From positions 1 to 6,557 of the forward strand of contig JALHTX010000383.1 of the NCBI GenBank assembly GCA_022866015.1: 6,557 bases of DNA, given 5' to 3'. Each line of letters starts with the position of its first letter. Within the stretch, counting starts at the first letter, position 1. The notes beneath the pieces were generated by a model. The model ran no database searches and was not told where the DNA came from. It saw only the letters and a list, made by a program, of their open reading frames with translations. This document shows, one piece after another, positions 1-4,108 of the stretch. Source of the stretch: Thermoplasmatota archaeon (GTDB lineage: Archaea > Thermoplasmatota > E2 > DHVEG-1). Made by a program: the position numbers and the translations under genes.

Positions 1-139
1 CTTCGTCTGAGCCACTACCCTGAAACTGTGTTACTACTGCGAGTACATAGCTCATCGGAGGTTTATGTCCTACATATATTACGTTTTCATCAGTTCTTTT
101 TTCTTCAGCTGTTCGTTTTTCTGTTTTTTCTTCTGTCAT
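1..139 (-). CDS. albA: Alba-family DNA/RNA-binding chromatin protein (N-terminal part, cut by window edge)
   Basis: The first 46 residues are visible; the C-terminal half lies beyond the left edge. Residues 1-17 form a charged, Glu/Lys/Arg/Thr-rich extension (MTEEKTEKRTAEEKRTD). The Alba core then begins with NVIYVGHKPPMSYVLAVVTQF, matching the family signature (I/V)(Y/L)(V/I)GxKPxMxYVLAxxTQF. Alba is a small dimeric archaeal protein that coats DNA and also binds RNA. In Sulfolobus Alba the GKKP lysines contact nucleic acid and the first is acetylated; here the first is His and the second Lys is kept (residues 25-26). The ATG at 139 is chosen because a strong GGAGG lies 7-8 bases upstream and a TATA box lies about 45 bases upstream. 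It follows two microprotein genes on the same strand but appears to have its own promoter. Confidence 0.9.
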   Translation of the reverse strand, partial: MTEEKTEKRTAEEKRTDENVIYVGHKPPMSYVLAVVTQFQGSGSDE

Positions 140-163
140 AGTTTTTTTCCTCCATCAAACACT

Positions 164-190
164 AATTCAAAACAACTAATGCTTTATAAT
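164..190 (-). promoter_or_regulatory. Alba promoter: TATA box plus conserved start-site region
   Basis: Read on the minus strand, a TTATAAA box (183-189) is followed by ATTAGTTGTTTTGAATT (164-180). An archaeal start site about 25 bases after the box would fall near 160 and give a leader of roughly 20 bases carrying the GGAGG of Alba. The same block recurs almost exactly at 6084-6110 before another minus-strand gene, which supports a real, shared promoter. Start-site placement is inferred from spacing only. Confidence 0.65.
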
Positions 191-226
191 GGTATTTCTC
201 CAATAAAAAGTGCTTAGGAATGGTTT

Positions 227-295
227 TTACTTATCTTCATCAGGATCCCAAGGAAAAGGAAATGGAATATCTGGTTTCGGTGGATCATTAAACAT
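227..295 (-). CDS. 22-residue acidic, proline-rich microprotein
   Basis: This very short frame encodes MFNDPPKPDIPFPFPWDPDE followed by DK. It is rich in proline (7 of 22) and acidic residues and has one Trp; no domain is recognised. Support for translation is the strong GGGAGG ribosome site 8 bases before the ATG, which starts immediately after the TGA stop of the upstream 58-codon gene. The two are therefore very likely co-transcribed and translationally linked. Alba follows 88 bases downstream on the same strand. The alternating proline/aromatic pattern suggests an extended peptide that binds a partner, but that is inference. The alternative is a chance frame after a Shine-Dalgarno-like sequence. 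Confidence 0.55.
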   Translation of the reverse strand: MFNDPPKPDIPFPFPWDPDEDK

Positions 296-307
296 TTTTT
301 TCCTCCC

Positions 308-484
308 TCAAACTACAATCTGATTCTCCTTCTTTTTCCCTTTACCACTATATCGCCAACTATAACCTGGGTATCTCATTGCTTTGAAACTTTTTAAAAA
401 TTCATCAAATGATATTAAGTTATGGAAACTGATTTTTCTTACCACAACCCCTGTTTTTTCATCAAATAACTCGATTTTTTCCAT
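308..484 (-). CDS. 58-residue basic small protein, unknown function
   Basis: The frame runs from ATG at 484 to TGA at 308-310 and starts MEKIELFDEKTGVVVRKISF. The first part looks like a small folded domain (two strands, then a helix with HNLISFDEFLKSFKAM). The tail is Tyr/Trp- and Lys-rich (YPGYSWRYSGKGKKKE), which would suit nucleic-acid binding, though I recognise no family. A GGGGGAT sequence about 8 bases before the ATG can serve as ribosome site. It is the first gene of a short minus-strand group (this gene, the 22-residue gene, then Alba). Its stop is followed directly by the ribosome site of the 22-residue gene. It was found by reading the minus strand; codon use looks natural for this AT-rich genome. 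Confidence 0.65.
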   Translation of the reverse strand: MEKIELFDEKTGVVVRKISFHNLISFDEFLKSFKAMRYPGYSWRYSGKGKKKENQIVV

Positions 485-494
485 ATTTTAATCC

Positions 495-587
495 CCCATA
501 TGGGTTAATTGATTGGTTGTGGAGGAATATGAGAGAAGAGATGATATTATGAAACGAATTTCAATCAAATTCCCCAATCAACTTCCC
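495..587 (-). repeat. Inverted-repeat element, copy 1 (leader of the 58-codon gene)
   Basis: On the plus strand the element opens with ATATGGGTTAATTGATTGG (498-516) and closes with CCAATCAACTTCCC (574-587). The TTGATTGG/CCAATCAA arms (509-516 and 574-581) can pair into an 8-bp stem. A GGAGG (CCTCC on the transcribed minus strand) follows the first arm at 521-525, and CCCATATGGG (495-504) is itself a palindrome. A second copy at 2846-2927 shares both ends but not the middle. In the minus-strand transcript this copy would fold in the leader just before the ribosome site of the 58-codon gene, where the CCTCC could pair with GGGGG. That role is inferred. Confidence 0.55.
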
Positions 588-609
588 ATACTTACCAATT
601 GGTAAGTAT
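588..609 (-). promoter_or_regulatory. Perfect 22-bp palindrome, candidate operator
   Basis: ATACTTACCAA (588-598) is followed directly by its exact reverse complement TTGGTAAGTAT (599-609), with no spacer. On the minus strand a TTTATTAA stretch about 620-627 could be the TATA box of the 58-codon gene. The expected start site then falls close to the centre of the palindrome. A dimeric repressor binding there would block initiation. The palindrome is seen directly; the promoter and operator roles are inferred. Confidence 0.5.
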
Positions 610-814
610 CGTTAGTTAATAAACTTTTCTATGAAAATATACGACAAATACCGAACAATGATTATACTTGTACTATACTTGTATAACACAGGGATTAACG
701 TGCATAAAACAGGGTTCTAAGCCATTATCATATCTTAATCAACAGAAGAAAAAAAAGAAAGGGGTTATATTCTTACTCTAATTTATGTTATATACTCTTA
801 TAATTAGTTACACT
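610..814. other. AT-rich non-coding stretch with spaced direct repeats
   Basis: I find no convincing reading frame here on either strand. The octamer ATACTTGT occurs at 664-671 and again at 675-682, exactly 11 bases apart (one helical turn), the spacing expected for two adjacent protein-binding sites on one face of DNA. The first six bases match the arm of the palindrome at 588-609. The stretch after 740 is A/T-rich and lies downstream of the minus-strand frame ending at 815, so it may serve as its termination zone. Confidence 0.35.
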
Positions 815-964
815 TTAAAAAAATTCGTTTAATTTTTTAATTTCAGGATTGTTTATTCCACAGCTTTGGACTGTAAACATTTCTTCATGAATATCTATTT
901 CTGAAATAATTTCTGGATATAATTTGAAATATAATTCTACTACACTTTTTGCATCATTCTCCAA
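815..964 (-). pseudogene. Small unknown reading frame downstream of the KaiC-like gene, possibly decayed
   Basis: A protein-like frame on the minus strand reads LENDAKSVVELYFKLYPEII through IDIHEEMFTVQSCGINNPEI to KKLNEFF and a TAA at 815-817. The composition, with an amphipathic helix and a Glu/Lys-rich end, is typical of real protein. There is no ATG: the only start-like codon is TTG at 964. Two codons further upstream stands an in-frame TAG (971-973), and before it the frame stays open back to the end of the KaiC-like gene. It may be a TTG-started 49-residue protein or a gene that lost its beginning. Reading the TAG as pyrrolysine is conceivable in some methanogens, but nothing here demonstrates it. 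I do not recognise the family. Confidence 0.35.
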
Positions 965-1022
965 CCTAACCTACAATTTCAAGGTATTTTTTTCTTTAAA
1001 AACTATATTCGTATACAACAGT

Positions 1023-1743
1023 TTATATGAGTGTTATACCGCTTTCTCCGATCTTAATGTCCCGTGATCTCAATGTATGCTGGGTGCTTCTCATTTTCAT
1101 CACTGAGAGTTTTCTTCTATCCATCGTCGAATCAAAGTTCAAAAGGATAATCCCATCTACGAGAAATTCAGTAATACCATCTCTTGAAAGCTCAAAAGAA
1201 CCAAATGGCAATTCTGATGTTATCATGGAGGTACAGTGTGCAGTATCTAATAGATTCTTGATATAATTAAGGCGTAATCTACTCGTGTTATTAATGACAT
1301 CTGATGAAAAATCATCGGATGTGGAAAGGTTGACAGTATCTGTAAGCTCAGTTTTTTCCACATAGAGTGGTATCTCAGACAAAGGCGTCACAGAATCTAA
1401 AACAACCCGATCGTATTCTCCAGACAAGATTTCTTTCGTCATAACATCGTATACAAGTTTTTTGTTTATATCTAAAAAAACGAATTTTAGTTTACCTTTT
1501 TCTATAGCAGATTGAAAATCAAACCCTAGTTCCTTGGCTTGTATAATAAGTTTTTCAGCTTTCTTATCCATTGTTAAGAACAAGCATTTATCCCCTGAGT
1601 CCAATCCCTTGGATAAAAATTTGGTAACAGAGGATTGTTTTACCGCTACCTGGTGGACCTGAGACAAGGGTAACGGTATCCTTTGGAAACCCACCTTTAA
1701 TAAGGTTATCTAATCCATCAATACCGGTTTTCACCCGCTCCAT
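1023..1743 (-). pseudogene. KaiC/RAD55-like RecA-fold ATPase, interrupted by a single frameshift
   Basis: The gene starts at ATG 1743 (AGGTGA ribosome site 9-10 bases upstream) with MERVKTGIDGLDNLIKGGFP, the classic start of single-domain archaeal KaiC-like proteins. Walker A GPPGSGKT follows at about residues 30-37, then ILCYQ. Here the frame runs into a stop. The +1 frame carries straight on with FLSKGLDSGDKCLFLTMDKK, a Walker B-like stretch (YDRVVLDSVTPL) and the usual C-terminal pattern (MKMRSTQHTL to IGESGITLI). Deleting one base in the aaaaattt run at 1615-1622 restores one frame of about 239 codons, a normal length for the COG0467 family. The position where family members usually have the catalytic Glu pair (FEE) reads TMDKK. 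These ATPases act in signalling or regulation, but no specific partner is visible. A sequencing error in the homopolymer is a real alternative to a pseudogene. Confidence 0.8.
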
Positions 1744-1845
1744 AACAAATCTTCACCTATTACTCAATCTTTTTTATTCCATATGTTTGGTTTACGACAT
1801 GTAAAAATCAATCGTTGAATATCTCCTCTTATCGAATAATAGATT

Positions 1846-1864
1846 GAGAGGCAGGTCACCTCTC
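1846..1864 (-). terminator. Hairpin directly after the PRC-barrel gene stop
   Basis: GAGAGG (1846-1851) and CCTCTC (1859-1864) form a perfect 6-bp stem with a 7-base loop, starting about 5 bases after the PRC-barrel stop on the minus strand. No strong U-tract follows on that strand, so it is either a weak terminator or an RNA-processing/3'-stabilising hairpin between this gene and the KaiC-like gene. The stem also contains GAGGTGA, a Shine-Dalgarno-like string, here paired and without a good start codon after it. Confidence 0.35.
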
Positions 1865-1868
1865 GCTT

Positions 1869-2429
1869 TTAGAATTTACGCGTTCTCTGCCAATACTCTT
1901 TTAATTCATCTAACGCCTGATCTAATGTAATGGTACTTTTCGCAGTGGTGATATGCCACGGCTCAACAGGGAACATTGTGTTATAGGGAAGTTGACATGT
2001 CTCACAGATATAGGGATCTAGCAAAACACCCAAGTTATTAATCTGTCCATTACATTCCACATATGTTGTAAATGTTCCGACTCGCGAGTGAAACTTGTCG
2101 TATACAGGCATCTCGATTAATTCATCAACTGGGTAAGTGGTTGGACCACATGGAATTGTTCTAGTCCAGTATCTGCAGAGGTCATCCATCGTCTTTGTTA
2201 ATGTTACTGTGTTATCGACGTTTCGGATATAATCATTGTAAACGGGTATTAGTTTATTTCCGCCTCTAAAATATGTATTCCTAACATAGTCGTTCATCTT
2301 TATCCCGAAAAAATATCCTGGATAGTCGTTGTTCCAGCTGTTCCAGGTTTTATCTACCCATCCAACAGCCTTGCCATTTGCGTCAAAAACTTCTTTTCCA
2401 ATTAACTCATGGGAGTTCCAAATTTTCAT
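1869..2429 (-). CDS. Tandem PRC-barrel domain protein
   Basis: This 186-residue protein is built from two PRC-barrel-like units. The first is about residues 7-88 (HELIGKEVFDANGKAVGWVD, ending MDDLCRYW). The second is about 103-181 (DELIEMPVYDKFHSRVGTF, ending LDELKEYW). Both begin with an ELI xxxVxD strand and end in a D-L-x-x-YW helix, so the protein arose by internal duplication. PRC-barrels are small beta-barrels found in RimM, photosynthetic reaction-centre H subunits and many archaeal stand-alone proteins, where they act in protein-protein contacts; the role here is unknown. The second unit carries ICETCQL, a CxxC that could bind metal or form a disulfide, plus Cys at about 94 and 125. 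No signal or membrane segment is present. The start is supported by a GGTGA 8-10 bases upstream and a TATA box at about 2466-2475. The KaiC-like gene follows 125 bases downstream on the same strand. Confidence 0.8.
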   Translation of the reverse strand: MKIWNSHELIGKEVFDANGKAVGWVDKTWNSWNNDYPGYFFGIKMNDYVRNTYFRGGNKLIPVYNDYIRNVDNTVTLTKTMDDLCRYWTRTIPCGPTTYPVDELIEMPVYDKFHSRVGTFTTYVECNGQINNLGVLLDPYICETCQLPYNTMFPVEPWHITTAKSTITLDQALDELKEYWQRTRKF

Positions 2430-2464
2430 ATTTCTTCACCATCTCCTCACTATTTTGTTTAAAT

Positions 2465-2475
2465 GAATATATAAG
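2465..2475 (-). promoter_or_regulatory. TATA box of the PRC-barrel gene
   Basis: CTTATATATTC on the minus strand lies about 40 bases before the ATG at 2429. An archaeal start site 25 bases on would leave a leader of around 15 bases containing the GGAGATGGTGA ribosome site. The call rests on spacing and sequence only. Confidence 0.45.
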
Positions 2476-2496
2476 CTTAATTTAAATGTATCTCAC

Positions 2497-2586
2497 TCAG
2501 TAGCTTACACTTTTCCGTGAATCAGCTGTAAAAACATCAATTTCCCAGTCGTATAAAATGATTTCAGCTAATTTTAACGGTTCCAT
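2497..2586 (-). pseudogene. Short reading frame or relic, unknown
   Basis: The frame MEPLKLAEIILYDWEIDVFT followed by ADSRKSVSY ends at TGA 2497-2499. The helix-like LKLAEIILYDWEID stretch looks like genuine protein. The frame stays open upstream to about 2682 (containing NIKYCRVSILQA) with no good start codon, so the 29-codon version may be the tail of a lost gene rather than a whole one. There is no clear ribosome site before the ATG at 2586. I recognise no family. Confidence 0.25.
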
Positions 2587-2625
2587 TGCTTGTAAAATCG
2601 ATACTCTGCAATATTTTATATTGTT

Positions 2626-2770
2626 GTGAGATGTCGCAGAAGAGCGTTCACTCTCAGGAGGCGGGGTTGTATGTACGAGTCCTTATGGTGGGTTGTTTCA
2701 ATGTATGATAGCAGATGGGTTGATGTTCCAGGTTTGAAACACGGGTTGAAGCAACCGGCGGATGAATCGT
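2626..2770. other. GC-richer island, possible structured RNA or insertion-sequence relic
   Basis: This stretch is clearly richer in G and C than the surrounding DNA. GGGTTG occurs at 2664, 2690, 2717 and 2743, spacings of 26, 27 and 26 bases. The last copy is part of a small hairpin, GGTTG-AAG-CAACC (2744-2756). Frames are open on both strands (plus 2626-2820 with a GTG start; minus across the whole island), typical of GC-rich non-coding DNA. The plus-strand frame ends in PGLKHGLKQPADESFEL, faintly like the tails of some archaeal IS200/IS605 TnpB proteins, where the 3' end also encodes the guide RNA. No transposase body is present, so this stays a guess. Confidence 0.25.
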
Positions 2771-2845
2771 TTGAACTGTTTAAATCAAAAAAATATAGGA
2801 TAAAAACAACAAATTGTTAAAAACTATTTATTAAAAATATGAAAA

Positions 2846-2927
2846 ATATGGGTTATTTGATTGGTAGAGGGAGGTATGAAAATAATAGGATAGGAATAAA
2901 ATCATACCGAATTACCAATCAACTCCC
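2846..2927. repeat. Inverted-repeat element, copy 2 (two-part hairpin)
   Basis: The plus strand opens with ATATGGGTTATTTGATTGG (2846-2864), 18 of 19 bases identical to copy 1. Two perfect stems are nested: TTGATTGGTA (2857-2866) with TACCAATCAA (2913-2922), and GGTATGA (2873-2879) with TCATACC (2902-2908). They are separated by small bulges and enclose a 22-base loop. The closing side overlaps the last codons of the minus-strand microprotein ending at 2912. On the minus strand the stem is followed by ATTTTT and CATATTTTT, so it could end that transcript. The different middles of the two copies, with ends conserved, argue for a structure-dependent element. Confidence 0.6.
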
Positions 2928-2992
2928 CAATTAACAGACGAGAAATATGTTTTATTTATGTGTTTCCCAACCAACTTATATTGAGTGTTCAT
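2912..2992 (-). CDS. 26-residue microprotein, translationally coupled
   Basis: The frame reads MNTQYKLVGKHINKTYFSSV then NWGVDW. Its ATG overlaps the TGA of the preceding 40-codon gene (ATGA). AAGGTGAAGGAG just upstream provides a strong archaeal ribosome site, giving good translational coupling. The C-terminal VNWGVDW has two Trp and is encoded by the arm of the inverted-repeat element. No family is recognised. It is the last member of a chain of tiny minus-strand genes. Confidence 0.45.
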   Translation of the reverse strand: MNTQYKLVGKHINKTYFSSVNWGVDW

Positions 2993-3111
2993 TTCTCCTT
3001 CACCTTGTATCCAAAATACTTTTGCAGGACTTCTTCTATTGTCATTAGTTCTGTTTCCCCAAAAATATTGTATGGTACGAATTCCATTTTCTTTTGTTTC
3101 TTGTTTTCCAT
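2989..3111 (-). CDS. 40-residue small protein, unknown
   Basis: The frame starts MENKKQKKMEFVPYNIFGET and continues ELMTIEEVLQKYFGYKVKEK. It starts one codon after the TAA of the preceding frame (TAAATG), with GGTGG 5 bases upstream, and overlaps the next gene by four bases (ATGA). The TIEEVLQKYFGY stretch would form an amphipathic helix. The MENKK opening resembles that of the frame starting at 3453 (MENKKKIKTK), hinting at a shared origin or shared basic tail. Function is unknown. Confidence 0.5.
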   Translation of the reverse strand: MENKKQKKMEFVPYNIFGETELMTIEEVLQKYFGYKVKEK

Positions 3112-3453
3112 TTATGCCACCCATAAACCTTTTAGGTTTTGTGTCATCTTTTGGTTGTCATTGAACTCAGCCAGTTTGTCAAGTAGTTTATTTACTTGTT
3201 CAACTGTTATCACATGTTCAGTTTTCCAATGCCCATTAATGAATCTTTACACACCAATAGGATGGGATTTTCTTGGTGTAACATAGCCATAAACCCTTCC
3301 ATTTACTTTTAGAACAAATTCATTTTCAATGGTCGTTGGTTTTGTTTCAACATATTCAAGTTTATTTACTACGCCATAAAAGTCTTTAAAGATTTTACTG
3401 GGGTATTCTGCCTTTTTTACATTTTTAGTTTTTATTTTTTTCTTATTTTCCAT
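3112..3453 (-). pseudogene. Small basic protein gene split by a stop codon
   Basis: From ATG 3453 the frame begins MENKKKIKTKNVKKAEYPSK and contains a plausible small beta domain (ENEFVLKVNGRVYGYVTPRK). After 68 residues a TAA stands at 3247-3249. The same frame then continues as protein-like sequence (RFINGHWKTEHVITVEQVNK to LKGLWVA) up to TAA at 3112-3114, making 113 residues if the stop were a sense codon. The continuation has no good start of its own (GTG at 3213 without a ribosome site), so a nonsense mutation in a single gene is the simplest reading. A real 68-residue protein followed by a leftover is the alternative. A TATA-like TTTTATAATATA lies about 75 bases upstream. Confidence 0.5.
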
Positions 3454-3689
3454 ATTTTTATCGCCGTATTAAAATAAATGTTCGCTCTTATACAGGTTTG
3501 GATGATTTTAATATTTCTTTCCTTATATTATAAAACGCGGGAGACCAATGTAAAGAGACTTTATATCAGCCTTTTTTCTTCTTATAAACTACAAATATTA
3601 TCCAATAGTGAGGTTCAAAATTAATAAAGGGACGTTTTTTTGGTAGTAGAGTTATTTATTAGAGAGTAATAATACGTTATAATGGCTCT
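3454..3689. promoter_or_regulatory. Divergent promoter region
   Basis: This 236-base spacer separates the minus-strand small-gene chain from the plus-strand gene at 3690. On the minus strand TTTTATAATATA (3524-3535) is a good TATA box, giving an expected leader of about 50 bases. On the plus strand GTTATTTATTA (3651-3661) lies about 34 bases before the ATG at 3690. That gene lacks a ribosome site and would be nearly leaderless, which is common in archaea. I see no reading frame in the spacer. Confidence 0.45.
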
Positions 3690-4091
3690 ATGTTTGTGGA
3701 CTTCGATATAACAAGAAAAAAAATTAATGTCTTCAAAATAAGAAAACTCTACTGTTTCAAATACTATTTTACTGATGAACAGGTATTTAATGAGTTATCA
3801 CCGTATTATAACAAAGAGAAGTATCGTTTTGAATGTGGGACTGCTGGTGAGCGTAACAAAATTATCAAATATTTATGGAAGGTTGGTTTTGAAGTCGATA
3901 TCGTTGAAGACCTAAAGGAATACATAGTAAAAATAGACCGGATGAAACCATATGTGTCTATCCTGAAAGATTCGATTGAACAAGCAGAAATCGGCAGGGA
4001 TAGGATATTTCTGATGAAAGATATACGTTCTGTGGAATATGCGATTGAACAAGGAGCAGAACGATATGCCGTTGAAATGGATTTTAAATGA
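3690..4091 (+). CDS. Hypothetical protein, 133 residues
   Basis: The protein starts MFVDFDITRKKINVFKIRKL and is mixed alpha/beta, rich in Tyr, Phe, Lys and Glu, with no signal or membrane segment. The middle (ECGTAGERNKIIKYLWKVGF, then EVDIVEDLKEYIVKIDRM) looks like an alternating helix/strand fold. The C-terminal third (DSIEQAEIGRDRIFLMKDIR) is mostly helical. I recognise no family or catalytic motif. The ATG at 3690 is taken because a TATA box lies at the right distance; no Shine-Dalgarno is present. An out-of-frame ATG 8 bases upstream is ignored. It is the only sizeable intact plus-strand gene here and converges on the 210-residue gene with a 17-base gap, so the two probably share a termination zone. 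Confidence 0.7.
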   Translation: MFVDFDITRKKINVFKIRKLYCFKYYFTDEQVFNELSPYYNKEKYRFECGTAGERNKIIKYLWKVGFEVDIVEDLKEYIVKIDRMKPYVSILKDSIEQAEIGRDRIFLMKDIRSVEYAIEQGAERYAVEMDFK

Positions 4092-4108
4092 TTAATATTT
4101 TTATTTAG

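Noticed and set aside
1027..1266. Plus-strand open frame of 79 codons
   Set aside because: It lies antisense to the C-terminal half of the KaiC-like gene, whose protein is recognisable; the plus frame has no ribosome site and no protein pattern.
1610..1630. Programmed ribosomal frameshift in the KaiC-like gene
   Set aside because: A +1 shift is needed, but there is no recognisable slow codon, internal Shine-Dalgarno or pseudoknot; a one-base indel in the A/T run explains it more simply.
1764..1811. TTG-started 15-codon frame (MIFTCRKPNIWNKKD) before the KaiC-like gene, with GAGGAGAT upstream
   Set aside because: A leader peptide is possible, but the start codon is weak, the length trivial and nothing links it to control of the next gene.
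2640..2800. tRNA or CRISPR array in the GC-richer island
   Set aside because: No cloverleaf, T-loop or acceptor pairing can be drawn, and the repeated unit is only six bases with unrelated flanks.
3000..3124. N-terminal extension of the 26-residue gene up to 3124 in the same frame (70 codons)
   Set aside because: It overlaps the 40-codon gene, which has a better composition and coupled start; the strong ribosome site sits just before ATG 2992.
2960..3286. Plus-strand open frame of 108 codons with hydrophobic residues
   Set aside because: Antisense to the packed minus-strand small genes, which have ribosome sites and coupled starts; the Phe/Ser/Cys-rich composition is that of a complement of Lys/Glu-rich coding DNA.
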